Positions 13,501 to 27,370 of a stretch of 64,000 nt of DNA are shown here, one piece after another (position 1 is the stretch's first letter; every line of letters starts with the position of its first letter). Under the pieces are notes generated by a model. It was given only the letters and a program-made list of their open reading frames with translations, made no database searches and was not told the origin of the DNA. This DNA comes from Procambarus clarkii (Eukaryota; Arthropoda; Malacostraca; Decapoda; Cambaridae). The stretch lies in contig NC_091199.1 of NCBI RefSeq assembly GCF_040958095.1, positions 34,166,286 to 34,230,285 on the forward strand, written 5' to 3'. Position numbers and translations under genes: made by a program.

Positions 13501-16500
13501 CTCACAACCACACCCCATAACAACACCTCACAACCACACCCCACAACCTCACTCTACAACCACACTCCACAACCACACCAATAACCACACCCGACAACCA
13601 CACCACAACACCTTAACCCACAACCACACCCAACAACAACACTCCACAAGCACATCCCAAACCACACCTAACCACCACACCACAACACCTTAACCCTCAA
13701 CCACACCCCACAACCTCACCTAACAACCACACCCCACACCACTTTCCACAACCACACCCCACAACCAAACACCACAATCACACCCCATAACCTCACCCTC
13801 AACCATACCCCACAACCACACCCCACAACCTCACCCCACAACCACACCCCACAACCTCACCCTCACAAAAACACCCCACAACCACACCCCACAACCATCC
13901 AACACAACCACACCCTACAACCACACCCCACAACCATACCCTACAACAACATCCCACAACCACACCCCCCAACCACACCCCCACAACCACACCCTACAAC
14001 CACAGCCTACAACCAAACCCCACAACCACACCCAAACAACCACACCGCACAACCACATCCTACAACCACACCCCACAACCACCCTATACAACCACACTAT
14101 ACAACCACACCACAAAACTTAACCCACAACCACACACAACAACAAAACTCTTTAACCACACCACACAACCACACCCCACAACCACACCCAACAACCACAC
14201 CCCACAACCACTTTCCACAACCACACCCCACAACCAATCCCCAAAACCACACCCTATAACCATACTCCACAACTACACCAAACAACCACACCCCACAACC
14301 ACACCCCACAACCACACCCCACAACCAAACCCCAAAACCACACCACAACACCTTAGCCAACAACCACACCCAACAACAACAACACTCCACAACCACACCC
14401 CACAACCACACCCAACAACCACACCCCACAACTAGTCCCCACAACCACACCCCACAACTACACCCTACAACCACATTCCAAAACCACACCCCACAACCAC
14501 ACCTCACCACCACACTCTATCACCACACTCAAGAACCACACCACCTTAACCCACAACCACACCCCACAATCACACCTCAAAACCATACCCCAAAACCACA
14601 CCCCACAACTACTACCACAACCACACCCCACAACCACACCCTACAACCACACCCTACAACCACATCCCAAAACCTCACTCCACAACCACACCCCACAACC
14701 ACACCCCACAACCACACCTTATCCACCACACCCCATATCCACACCCGACAACCACACACCACAACCACACCTTGCAACCACTCCCCACAACCACACCCTA
14801 CAACCACACCCCACAACCACACCCCACAACCACATCCCACAACCACACACTACAACCACACCCTACAACCACACTCCACACCCTACAACCACATCCTACA
14901 ACCTCACCCTACAACCACACTCCACAACCACACCCTACAACCACTCCCTACAACCACACCCCACCACCACACACCACAACCACACCTTACAACCACACCC
15001 CACAACGACACCCCGCAACCACACCCTACAACCACACCCTACAACCACAACCCACAACCACACCCTACAACCACACCCTACAACCACACCCCCACAACCA
15101 CACCCCACAACCACACCCCACCACCACACCCCACAACCGCACCTCACAACTACACCCTACAACCTCACCCTACAACCACACTCCACAACCACACCCTACA
15201 ACAACACCCTAGAACCACACCCCACCACCACACACCACAACCACACCCCACAACCACACCCCACAACCACACCCCACAAACACACCCCACAGTCACACCC
15301 TACAAACACACCCCACAACCACACCCCACAACCACACCCCACAATCACACCCCGCAACCAGTCCCCACTACTACTCCCACAACCACACCCCACAACAACA
15401 CCTCACAACCACACCCCACAACAACACCTCACAACCACACCCCATAACAACACCTCACAACCACACCCCACAACCTCACTCTACAACCACACTCCACAAC
15501 CACACCAATAACCACACCCGACAACCACACCACAACACCTTAACCCACAACCACACCCAACAACAAGACTCCACAAGCACATCCCAAACCACACCTAACC
15601 ACCACACCACAACACCTTAACCCTCAACCACACCCCACAACCACACCTAACAACCACACCTAACAACCACACCCCACACCACTTTCCACAACCACACCCC
15701 ACAACCAAACCCCACAACCACACCCCATAACCTCACCCTCAACCATACCCCACAACCACACCCCACAACCTCACCCCACAACCACACCCCACAACCTCGC
15801 CCTCACAAAAACACCCCACAACCACACCCCACAACCATCAAACACAACCACACCCTACAACCACACCCCACAACCATACCCTACAACAACATCCCACAAC
15901 CACACCCCCCAACCACACCCCCACAACCACACCCTACATCCACAGCCTACAACCAAACCCCACAACCACACCCAACAACCACACCGCACAACCACATCCT
16001 ACAACCACACCCCACAACCACCCTATACAACCACACTATACAACCACACCACAAAACTTAACCCACAACCACACACAACAACAAAACTCTTTAACCACAC
16101 CACACAACCACACCCCACAACCACACGCAACAACCACACCCCACAACCACTTTCCACAACCACACCCCACAACCAATCCCCAAAACCACACCCTATAACC
16201 ATACTCCACAACTACACCCCACAACCACACCCCACATCCACACCCCCACAACTACACCCAACAACCACACCGCATAACCACATCCTACAACCACACCCCA
16301 CTACCACACCCCACAACCACACTATACAACCACACCACAACACCTTAACCCACAACCACACACAACAACAACACTCTTTATCCACACCCCAAAACCACAC
16401 CCCACAACCACACCCCACAACCACACCCCACACCCACACCCTGCAACCACACCCCACAACCACACCGCACAACCACACCCCACAACCACACCCTACAACC

Positions 16501-19500
16501 ACATCCCAAAACCACATACCACAACCACACCCCACAACTATACCATACAACCACACCACACAACCATACCACAACACTTTCATCCACAACCACATCCCAC
16601 ATCCACACCTCACACCCAACACTCACAACTATACACCACAACAACACCCCACAACTACACACCATAACCACACCCTACAACCACATCCCAAACCACACCC
16701 CACAACCACACCCCAAACCATACCCCACAAACACACCCAACAATAACACCCCACATCCACACCACCCCACAACCACACCCCACAACAACACCCCACAACG
16801 ATACCCTACAACCTCACCTCACAACCACGCCCCACAACCACGCCCCACAACCACACCCCACAACCACACCCCACAACCACACCCTATAACCATACTCCAC
16901 AATTACACCCCACAACCACACCCCCACAACCACACCCTACAACCACAGCCTTCAACCAAACCCCACAACCACACCCAACAACCACACCGCACAACCACAT
17001 CCTACAACCACACCCCACAACCACACCCCACAACCATACTATACAACCACACCCTACAACCACACCCCAAAAACCCACCCTACAACCACACCCTACAACC
17101 ACACCCCACAACCACACCCCACAACCACACCCCACAACCACACCCTACAACCACACCCCACAACCACACCCCAAAACCACACCCCACAACCACACCCTAC
17201 AACCACACCCTACAACCACACCCCATATCCACACCTCACAACCACACCCCACAACCACACCCTACAACCACACCCCACAACCACACCCCACAACCACACC
17301 CCACAACCACACCCTACAACCACATCCCAAAACCACATACCACAACCACACCCCACAACTATACAACACAACCACACCCTACAACCACATCCCACAACCA
17401 TACCACAACACTTTACACCACAACCACATCCCACAACCACACCTCACACCCAACACTCACAACCATACCCCACAACAACACCCCACAACCACACACCATA
17501 ACCACACCCTACACCCACATCCCAAACCACACCCCACAACCACACCCCAAAACCATACCCCACAAACACACCCTACAATCACACCCCACATCCACACCAC
17601 ACAACCACTCCCCACAACCACACCCCAAAACCATACCCCACAAACACACCCTACAATCACACTCCACATCCACACCACACAACTACTCCCCACAACCACA
17701 CCCTTCAAACACACCCCACAACCACACCCCACAACCACACCCCACAACGACACCCAACAACCTCACCTCACAACCACGCCCCACAACCACACCCCACAAC
17801 CTCACCCCACAACTACACCCCCACAACCAAACCCCACAACCACACCACAACACCTTAGCCCACAACCACACCCAAAACAACAACACTCCACAACAACACC
17901 CCACAACCACACCCAACAACCACACCGCACAACCACATGCTACAACCACACCACACAACCACCCTATACAACCACACTATACAACCACACAACAAAACTT
18001 AACCCACAACCACACACAACAACAAAACTCTTTAACCACACCCCACAACCACACCCCACAACCACACCCAACAACTACATCTTGAACATTTGAGTATCTT
18101 GAGGTTATCTTGAACACCCCACACACCCCACAACCACTTTCCACAACCACACCCCACAACCAAACCCCACAACCACACCCTATAACCATACTCCACAACT
18201 ACACCCCACAACCACACCCCACATCCACACCCCCACAACCACACCCTACAACCACAGCCTACAACCAAACCCCACAACTACACCTAACAACCACACCGCA
18301 CAACCACATCCTACAACTAAACCCCACAACCACACCCTATAACCATACTCCACAACTACACCCCACAACCACACCCTATAACCAAACTCCACAACTACAC
18401 CCCACAACCACACCCCACATCCACACCCCCACAACCATACCCTACAACCACAGCCTACAACCAAACCCCACAACTACACCTAACAACCACACCGCACAAC
18501 CACATCCTACAACCACACCCCACAACCACACCCCACAACCACACAATACAACAACACCAAAAAACCTTAACCCACAACCACACACAACAACAACACTCTT
18601 TAACCACACCTCAAAACCACACCCCACAACCACACCCCACAACCACACCCCACAAACACACCCTACAACCACACCCCACAACCACATCCCAAAACCACAT
18701 ACCACAACCACACCCCACAACTATACCACACAACCACACCCCACAACCACACCCCAAAACCACACCCCACAACCACACCCTACAACCACACCCTACAACC
18801 ACACCCCATATCCACACCTCACAACCACACCCCACAACCACACCCTACAACCACACCCCACAACCACACCCCACAACCACACCCCACAACCACACCCTAC
18901 AACCACATCCCAAAACCACATACCACAACCACACCCCACAACTATACAACACAACCACACCCTACAACCACATCCCACAACCATACCACAACACTTTACA
19001 CCACAACCACATCCCACAACCACACCTCACACCCAACACTCACAACCATACCCCACAACAACACCCCACAACCACACACCATAACCACACCCTACACCCA
19101 CATCCCAAACCACACCCCACAACCACACCCCAAAACCATACCCCACAAACACACCCTACAATCACACCCCACATCCACACCACACAACCACTCCCCACAA
19201 CCACACCCCAAAACCATACCCCACAAACACACCCTACAATCACACTCCACATCCACACCACACAACTACTCCCCACAACCACACCCTTCAAACACACCCC
19301 ACAACCACACCCCACAACCACACCCCACAACGACACCCAACAACCTCACCTCACAACCACGCCCCACAACCACACCCCACAACCTCACCCCACAACTACA
19401 CCCCCACAACCAAACCCCACAACCACACCACAACACCTTAGCCCACAACCACACCCAAAACAACAACACTCCACAACAACACCCCACAACCACACCCAAC

Positions 19501-21523
19501 AACCACACCGCACAACCACATGCTACAACCACACCCGACAACCACCCTATACAACCACACTATACAACCACACAACAAAACTTAACCCACAACCACACAC
19601 AACAACAAAACTCTTTAACCACACCCCACAACCACACCCCACAACCACACCCAACAACTACATCTTGAACATTTGAGTATCTTGAGGTTATCTTGAACAC
19701 CCCACATACCCCACAAACGCTTTCCACAACCACACCCCACAACCAAACCCCACAACCACACCCTATAACCAAACTCCACAACTACACCCCACAACCACAC
19801 CCCACATCCACACCCCCACAACCACACCCCACAACCACATCCCAAAACCACATACCACAACCACACCCCACAACTATACCACACAACCACACCCCACAAC
19901 CACACCCCAAAACCACACCCCACAACCACACCCTACAACCACACCCTACAACCACACCCCATATCCACACCTCACAACCACACCCCACAACCACACCCTA
20001 CAACCACACCCCACAACCACACCCCACAACCACACCCCACAACCACACCCTACAACCACATCCCAAAACCACATACCACAACCACACCCCACAACTATAC
20101 AACACAACCACACCCTACAACCACATCCCACAACCATACCACAACACTTTACACCACAACCACATCCCACAACCACACCTCACACCCAACACTCACAACC
20201 ATACCCCACAACAACACCCCACAACCACACACCATAACCACACCCTACACCCACATCCCAAACCACACCCCACAACCACACCCCAAAACCATACCCCACA
20301 AACACACCCTACAATCACACCCCACATCCACACCACACAACCACTCCCCACAACCACACCCCAAAACCATACCCCACAAACACACCCTACAATCACACTC
20401 CACATCCACACCACACAACTACTCCCCACAACCACACCCTTCAAACACACCCCACAACCACACCCCACAACCACACCCCACAACGACACCCAACAACCTC
20501 ACCTCACAACCACGCCCCACAACCACACCCCACAACCTCACCCCACAACTACACCCCCACAACCAAACCCCACAACCACACCACAACACCTTAGCCCACA
20601 ACCACACCCAAAACAACAACACTCCACAACAACACCCCACAACCACACCCAACAACCACACCGCACAACCACATGCTACAACCACACCCGACAACCACCC
20701 TATACAACCACACTATACAACCACACAACAAAACTTAACCCACAACCACACACAACAACAAAACTCTTTAACCACACCCCACAACCACACCCCACAACCA
20801 CACCCAACAACTACATCTTGAACATTTGAGTATCTTGAGGTTATCTTGAACACCCCACACACCCCACAACCACTTTCCACAACCACACCCCACAACCAAA
20901 CCCCACAACCACACCCTATAACCATACTCCACAACTACACCCCACAACCACACCCCACATCCACACCCCCACAACCACACCCTACAACCACAGCCTACAA
21001 CCAAACCCCACAACTACACCTAACAACCACACCGCACAACCACATCCTACAACTAAACCCCACAACCACACCCTATAACCATACTCCACAACTACACCCC
21101 ACAACCACACCCTATAACCAAACTCCACAACTACACCCCACAACCACACCCCCACAACCATACCCTACAACCACAGCCTACAACCAAACCCCACAACTAC
21201 ACCTAACAACCACACCGCACAACCACATCCTACAACCACACCCCACAACCACACAATACAACAACACCAAAAAACCTTAACCCACAACCACACACAACAA
21301 CAACACTCTTTAACCACACCTCAAAACCACACCCCACAACCACACCCCACAACCACACCCCACAAACACACCCTACAACCACACCCCACAACCACATCCC
21401 AAAACCACATACCACAACCACACCCCACAACTATACCACACAACCACACCCCACAACCATACCACAACACCTTCAACCACAACCACATCCCACAACCACA
21501 CCTCACACCCAACACTCACAACC
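10580..21523. repeat. 13-bp CCACACCCCACAA minisatellite, left block (11 kb)
   Basis: About 11 kb of diverged 13-bp units, CCACACCCCACAA, almost free of G on the plus strand. There is higher-order structure. One variant segment recurs with about 1.9-kb spacing at 12329, 14097 and again at 49809 right of the Polinton. Another recurs at 14084, 16023 and 51911. A third block is near-identical at 17457, 19040 and 20193, with steps of 1583 and 1153 bp. The array continues at 35398-35628 and 48941-53590, interrupted by two insertions. Proline/histidine/threonine-rich or glycine/valine/cysteine-rich open frames here are repeat translations. Confidence 0.97.
18072..18118. other. Non-satellite insert carried by higher-order units
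   Basis: A 47-bp sequence unlike the array, containing CATTTGAGTATCTTGAGGTT then ATCTTGAA, occurs at about 18072, 19655 and 20810 in near-identical context. The TTGAGGTTATCTTGA part resembles a sequence I associate with a common decapod SINE, which is recollection and not checked. Its three copies mark amplification of the surrounding 1.2-1.6-kb unit. Confidence 0.7.
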
Positions 21524-22059
21524 CAACCCGTTCTCACACAAGACAGCACATATATGACTTAATGCTTAAAGTCAATATGTTGAATATGAATTAGTAAATA
21601 TGTGATATATTCCCAGTTACTTTTTTTTCCAAGGCCCAAACTCTTCCTCACGTACCAACTTGCGTCTCACAGTACCCGTCCGTCAACCTAGATAGCAGAA
21701 TAGTCGTGATTGGTTCAATTATAAGGAAAATTGTACTTTTCAGGTCCCACATGGGTTGTGAAATTTACCTACTATTGTCCATGCTCTTAGAATATTATAG
21801 ATCAGCTACTTCCTATTGAAGGTTCGTAGTTTTGTTTTGAGAAATATTAGCTGTTCTTAGTAAATTATAATAAGCACTAAAAATTATTACATAGAATAAC
21901 AGTCCTTCACCAATGAATATTATATACCATAGTTGGTGCTTTACAAATCTTTAAAGTATGTTTTGTAGGAACGCTAACAGAATACGATGGTTCATTGGAA
22001 TGTCTATGGGGTAAACTACTCTAAACAGGATGGTATTGTGTCTACTATACCAACTACAG

Positions 22060-22345
22060 GATCGGTATATTGTCCACTACCACCTGTTAGGTGAGTAAGG
22101 GGTACAATACCACCCACAGGATGGGTATGAGGGTCACATCCACCCAGAGGATGAGTATGGGGATCACATCCACCCACAGGAAGGGTATGGGGTCCAATAC
22201 TACCCACAGGATGAGTATGGCGTCCACTACAACCCACAGGATGGGTATGGGGCTCCAACCACCCATAGAATGGGTATGGGGCTCCAACCACCCATAAAAT
22301 GGGTATGGGGTCCAATAACACCCACTGGATGTGTATATGGCGTCC
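22060..22345. repeat. ~34-bp minisatellite in left arm
   Basis: About eight units with the core CCACCCACAGGATGGGTATG and GGG-rich spacers. The inverted copy is at about 34575-34860 in the right arm. Short open frames on both strands are repeat translations. Confidence 0.85.
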
Positions 22346-22349
22346 ATTG

Positions 22350-23110
22350 CCGCGCGTCGAGCTCGAAAACCGCAGCATTCATCTCAGAACCATGCCTATT
22401 TCACACAGATTCCTTAATAAACGTAAAAGTTTTATATGTCACAAGAAAGATAGAAATATAAGCTTCATTCTAAATACCTTACCATGGGCATATTTAAATT
22501 TAAACCGAAGATACGTGTACTTTTATAATAGCCGAGCTCCGACCCCGGACAGATCGATCGACCGAGCAACTCTCTCTCAGAACAATGTTTATTTCACGTG
22601 AATTCGTTAGTAAACATATATGTTTTATATGTCTCAAGAAAGACAGACATATAAGCTTCACTTTAAACACTTTACTATAGACATATTTAAATTTCTAATG
22701 AAGATTATTGTATTTTAAAAATTACGGAGCTCCCACCCCGTACAGACTGAACGACAGAGCAACTCTCTCTCAGATCAATGTTTATTTCACGTAAATTCGT
22801 TAATAAACACAAATGTTTTATAAGTCTTAAGCAAGATAGAAATAAGAGCTTCATTTTAAATACATTACAATAGACATATTTATAGCTCAAGTGAAGATAC
22901 ATATGTTTTTATAGTAGCGCTCAGTAGCTTGTCGGGCATGGAGTGCAGACGCCTACGCACTTGCCGATGTATTGTATAATTAACAAAGATACGCTAATAA
23001 AGCCTAAAATCTTATATGCCTCCAGAAAGACCGATATATGAACATTATTATAATTGCACCAAATGAAATATATCATGTTCGAGAACAAAGATATATCAAT
23101 TTTAAATTAA
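22350..23110. repeat. Diverged ~195-bp tandem units of the arm
   Basis: Four units share GAGCTCC, a CGAGCAACTCTCTCTCAGA segment, AATAAACA, TTTTATATGTC, an AGAAAGA..GAAATATAAGCTTCA segment and ATATTTAAATTT. More diverged relatives occur at 24100-24200 and 24620-24900. Mirror copies lie at about 33830-34560 and 32450-32700. Repeated subterminal units are typical of foldback-like elements. Confidence 0.7.
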
Positions 23111-23117
23111 GTTTCGA

Positions 23118-23160
23118 CTCTCTCTCGGGTGAGAGAGATGGGGCGACTCTCGCCCCATCT
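23118..23160. other. Two adjacent hairpins in the arm
   Basis: CTCTCTC..GAGAGAG is followed directly by GATGGGGCG..CGCCCCATC, each with a short loop. The mirror copy is at about 33761-33803. Function unknown. Confidence 0.7.
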
Positions 23161-23594
23161 ATTGGAGATTCTGTGCACTAAATACCCAAAGCTACTCAAA
23201 CCCTCCTAGCATTATTTAAGTAATGAAGTAATATGGTATATTTACTCACTATAATGTGGGTGCTGAATGCAGAACATGAGAAAACATATATTTACTCCAA
23301 ACTAATATAATTTCATTATGAAATAAGTAGCATCAAAGGAAGTCGATGGTCCAAGCAGCAATGTTGTGGAGCGACTTATCCAAGATATATCGTTGTTTGG
23401 AAAGTGTTTGTTGGCATATCCAGTTGTCGCACTTCTCTGCTCAAATTATCACAAATTTAAATTATAATGTTAACAAGTAGAATACGTGTTTTTAATAAAA
23501 TCTAACATAACTAGCCAGAAAACATTTAACATTAATTAAAAAATATATGTTTGGAAGTTAAATCGACTTCATAGGACAATGGTTTTGTTATATA

Positions 23595-24002
23595 TTGGCT
23601 GTTATATTTGGCTGTATTGTGACTACCAATTTTTGTCAACTACCATTCAAGCTGTCATTGCAACCAATCTTATATTGTTTCTGCTGTATTATGCCTACCA
23701 ATTTTTTTGTCAACTACCATTCAAGCTGTCATTGCAATCAATCTTAGCTACCTATGTGCTTTAATATACTGTACCTACAATTTTCTCCCATCTTTTTTTT
23801 CATTTCATGTAATCTGTTATCATTTTTTGTCTATAATTTTGCAAGTATTTACCTCCTTAAAATTTTCTTAGATTAAGGACCTGCCCGAAACGCTGCGCGT
23901 GCTAGTGGCTTTACAAGACTGTAATTACCATATTTGTATCCTCACATTCCTTATGTACATTCTTGTATATGCATAAATAAAATAAAATAAAATAAAATAA
24001 AA
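23595..24002 (+). mobile_element. Retroposon insertion private to the left arm
   Basis: The right arm reads straight across (GGTTTTGTTATATATACTCG in reverse complement), while the left arm has about 408 extra bases between GTTATATA and TATACTCG. The insert ends in an (AAAAT)n tail after ATAAATAAAATAAAAT and contains GGACCTGCCCGAAACGCTGC, a sequence I associate with non-LTR 3' regions in crustaceans. Two direct copies of a segment of about 60 bp (CAACTACCATTCAAGCTGTC) lie near its start. It therefore inserted after the arms were formed, or was lost from the other arm. Confidence 0.75.
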
Positions 24003-24184
24003 TATACTCGTTATTCGTTGACATGCGTTCGCTACTTAAACTACCATGTACTGTACTTATGTAAAATCTCCCATGTCTCTTCGCTCATCTCACCGAACCC
24101 TACAGGCTCTGTGATATATTGTTTAATTAATTGAGATTCACAAATAAAGCTAATAATTGTATATGTTATCAAAAAGGCAGAGCT

Positions 24185-24450
24185 TAGTTTAGTTCATTTA
24201 TTATGCACTCCATACCCATCCTATGGACGATAGTGGAGTGTTACAGAGGCACATAATGGGCTCAGGGAATGAGCCCCACAATTCATATAGCCAAGCAAGT
24301 TATAATCTTGATAAGCTAGTTACAAAAGTCAATGCACATTGTCACATCAACAATGGGCTCGAGTCCGACCACAAGTACAGTTTATAATTTAAGCAACTGA
24401 CATATATGGAGGGCTAGTGTCACAATTGATATGTTTATCCTACACATAAC
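24185..24450 (-). repeat. Non-LTR 3' UTR-derived repeat, copy 1
   Basis: On the minus strand it ends in GGATGGGTATGGAGTGCATAATAAATG after CTCTGTAACACTCCACTATC. It matches the 3' end attached to reverse transcriptase remains at 31000-32180. The AATAAA serves as the element's own polyadenylation signal. The inverted copy is at about 32930-33145. Confidence 0.65.
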
Positions 24451-25029
24451 CCCCTCTCCCCCATCCAATGGGCAGCGGTGGATAGGTTACAATCAAGTTT
24501 TTTTTTGCGTTTTATTCAGAGATTAGATCTTATTAGGTGAGGAAAGATATTCATATTTTAAAGAAGGCTTCTTGGCTGATGCTCTCCATTGATGGAAAAT
24601 ATACAACCTTTTGAAAATCAATATTAGTTTGATCTAGATATTGTAATTAACGAAAGTATTTATGTCATCAGAAAGGTAGAAATATAGGCTACATTTAAAA
24701 TCCTTTGTCATAAATATAACTGAAGTGAAAACGAAGATATATGCGTTTTGATAGTTACTTGATGGCTTGCTCTGAGAGTGTGAAGCCCTGCACACCAGCC
24801 AATAAATTGTATAATTAGTTTCCATATATTTTAATTAATCTTAAAAATCTATATGTCAGAAGAAAGGAAGATGTAGTCGTTAATGTGACAACATTTAAAA
24901 ATATATATCTCTTAAGTTAAATAAATAATACCACCTTATCGCCGGTGTCCGGACACATGAAAATTACCTAGGTATCAGTATCCAGCCAGGCGGGGATCAC
25001 AGGCTGCACAATACTGATAAATTATATAA

Positions 25030-25300
25030 TGCACTACTTGTGGTCGATCTCGAACCCATTTATGATTTGACGACTTATAGTGAATTTTGTAACTAGCTCA
25101 TTAAGATTGTATCTTGCTTAGCTAAATGAATTGTGGGGTTCGGTCCATTCATTTTCTTTCTTTATTATGCACCCCATAATACCCATCCTGTGGGCGGTGG
25201 TGTAAAGGATTACAGAGGCACATAATCGGTTCAGGAACTGAACCCTCTAGTTCGTTTAGCTAAGCAAATAACAATCTTTTGACGCTAGTTACAAAATTAT
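25030..25300 (-). repeat. Non-LTR 3' UTR-derived repeat, copy 2
   Basis: Same family as 24185-24450. On the minus strand it ends with TGGGGTGCATAATAAAGAAA. The inverted copy in the right arm is at about 32030-32290, where it is contiguous with reverse transcriptase coding remains. Confidence 0.65.
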
Positions 25301-25492
25301 TAATGTACACATACTTATGCATACATGTACATATACATACGTATACATATATAAATACACATACATATTTAATCACCCACACAAATACACACATCAGTAA
25401 TTTTTTGTGTCACAAGTGATTCAACAAGAGGCTCACAACAGTCACTATACAAGGCACTTTACATCTATGAGGAGTCGCACAGTTACTAGTCT

Positions 25493-25612
25493 TGCTCCAC
25501 ACCCACCCAACTGGGCGGCAGCTTTACAGTCATGTGCTCCACACCCACCCAACTGGGCGGCAGCTTTACAGTCATGTGCTCCACACCCACCCAACTGGGC
25601 GGCAGCTTTACA
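25493..25612. repeat. 42-bp minisatellite, 3 copies (inner end of left arm)
   Basis: Three 42-bp units with CCACACCCACCCAACTGGGC and GGCAGCTTTACAGTCATGTG. Homology to the right arm stops in the third unit. The right arm has 12 copies of the same unit. Confidence 0.93.
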
Positions 25613-26535
25613 GTTACCTGGTGTTATTCTTCACCTATATCTTTTTCTGGTTAATCCCTATTTACATTATGCAGTTCAGGTTTCGTCGCCATACTATAGT
25701 TTTTAGTTTAGTTAATTTATCACATAATGGGTTCAGGGACTGAACACACAATTTATTTATCTAAGCAAGTTACAATCTTGAGGAGCTAGCCACAAAATTC
25801 ATAACACATCGTCACATCAACAACATGTGTTCGAGATCGACCACAAGTACAGTTTCTAAATTAAGCAAATGCTATATGTGGAGAGCTAGTGTCACAATTG
25901 ATATGTTTGTCCTGCACATTTCCACAGTAGTTTGCTTGGGTTTGCTTGGGTACATAGACAAGAGACTGAACTTCAGCACCCACATACAACACATAAAGGG
26001 ATGCTCTGAGAGAGAGAGAGAGAGAGAGGGAGAGTAAAAATATCCACTGAGGTCTGATTAAGTCCTTTTGGGGACCTTAATCATTAGGACGTTCAATGAT
26101 TAACGCAAAGTGAAGCGTATTCAGATGGTATATTGACAACATTCAGCATATCTCATAATGACCTAGTAGTACTTGGTGCACAAATACCTTTTCCAAAGGA
26201 ATCGCAAAACATAATTAAACAACTGTACCGTACAGTGTTATATATTTATTTCAGTTTGAACAATTTTTAACATTAAAGGATAAATCCTTTAATTGGTTGA
26301 AAATTGGTTTTAATATTCGAAATATAATTTGTTGATGTTAAATAATATAAGGTTCAAATTTATTAAGATACATACTTTAAAAACTATTTCTATTTGAAAT
26401 TTAAATAACATAAAAAGAGTACAGAATATAACAAATACCGACTATATAAAAGACCTGACACTTGCAGCACTTAATTATGCTATTGTAACACATTGAAAGT
26501 AATAACATTATTTGATTCAGCAAAGCATTTGGTAA
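25613..26535. other. Central region: retroelement scraps, no gene
   Basis: 25710-25920 is another diverged non-LTR 3' UTR copy. 25937-26005 (plus strand) encodes LGYIDKRLNFSTHIQHIKG, matching the YLGV.ID..LNF..HI region of Jockey-type reverse transcriptases, and ends in an (AG)n tract at 26006-26030. The rest is AT-rich without recognisable content. Confidence 0.55.
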
Positions 26536-26538
26536 GGT

Positions 26539-26659
<121 letters not shown>

Positions 26660-26686
26660 TATTAATTAAGTATTTTAAATTATAAT

Positions 26687-27368
26687 TTACAACTTGCTAG
26701 CGCACAAGAAACAAATCCACGAATCATCATTACATTCTGTAACACCTACACATGATCCATGGTGCCAAATATTGCAACGTTCACAGCATACCATCAGCTT
26801 CAAATCATTTAGCTTTCTGCAAATGCAGTACACTTCCATCGAGCATGACCGGATGATTCGTTTTCTTCTCAGTGTCTGAGCTGCAGGGAATGAGATGAGA
26901 CACTTTCCTTTAAAGTTCTCTTGAAGATGTTGTCTCATTCTGCATATCATACGAGGTTCACCGGATCTACACCACTTGCAAGTGATGCAGCAAACGCCAC
27001 AGCATATACCCCACTCATACTTGAGTCCTTGTGTCTGCTGACATTCATTATATTGCATATCAGCTTATCATCCTGGCAATTAGCAAGAGCATACAAGATA
27101 ACTTCAGTAGATTTGGATGGTAATTTATGCCTGGTGTCGTATATGTTAATTTGTCCAGTTACTCCAATGTTGGAAACGGTGGCCCAGTGACAACCATCAA
27201 CTTGGATAATTTGAATAAATTCACCAATTGTAACTGGCCAGGAGAGGTCCCGCTACCACGCTGGGCCATGAAGGCCTTCTAGGCTTGGCACAGTTTGTTT
27301 GATGAGGTCACATGCAGATTTTATATGAAGGTCAGAGAGCTGTACATTTGTTCCAATGTTCATTATCT
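26687..27368 (-). pseudogene. Ulp1-like (C48) cysteine protease plus PHD finger, decayed
   Basis: Read on the minus strand from 27368, the frame gives LDDEIMNIG, a helix ending in PSLEGLHGPA, an in-frame stop, then EFIQIIQVDGCHWATVSNIG with the catalytic His, NIYDTRH with the Asp, and SSMSGVYAVAFAASL where the catalytic Cys-Gly motif should be (Cys replaced). A frameshift leads to MRQHLQENFKGKC, an RRKRI basic stretch and a C-terminal PHD finger (YCICRK..MVCCERCNIWHHGSC..WICFLC), which is intact as zinc ligands go. This Ulp1 plus PHD layout is, to my knowledge, found in proteins linked to invertebrate DNA transposons. Stop, frameshift and lost Cys make it non-functional. It may be the remnant of the cargo or transposition gene of the 13.9-kb element. 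Confidence 0.65.
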
Positions 27369-27370
27369 CG

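Larger units (their letters stand above)
21524..25612 (+). repeat. Left inverted arm of the 13.9-kb element
   Basis: Inverted partner of 31335-35397, differing by scattered substitutions, a 408-bp private insertion (23595-24002) and 3 versus 12 copies of the 42-bp minisatellite at the inner end. From outside in it holds about 500 bp of unique AT-rich DNA, a minisatellite of about 34 bp at 22060-22345, several diverged units of about 195 bp (22350-23110, and again near 24100 and 24600-24900), paired hairpins at 23118-23160, and two retroelement 3' UTR copies. Confidence 0.88.

Noticed and set aside
10404-21515. Dozens of Thr/Pro/His-rich and Gly/Val/Cys/Trp-rich open frames
   Set aside because: These are translations of the 13-bp minisatellite. 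No domain, and both strands are open.
10580-21523. Telomere or subtelomere repeat
   Set aside because: The G/T strand, TTGTGGGGTGTGG, is superficially telomere-like, but arthropod telomeres are typically TTAGG, and the array lies inside an intron between FReD exons.
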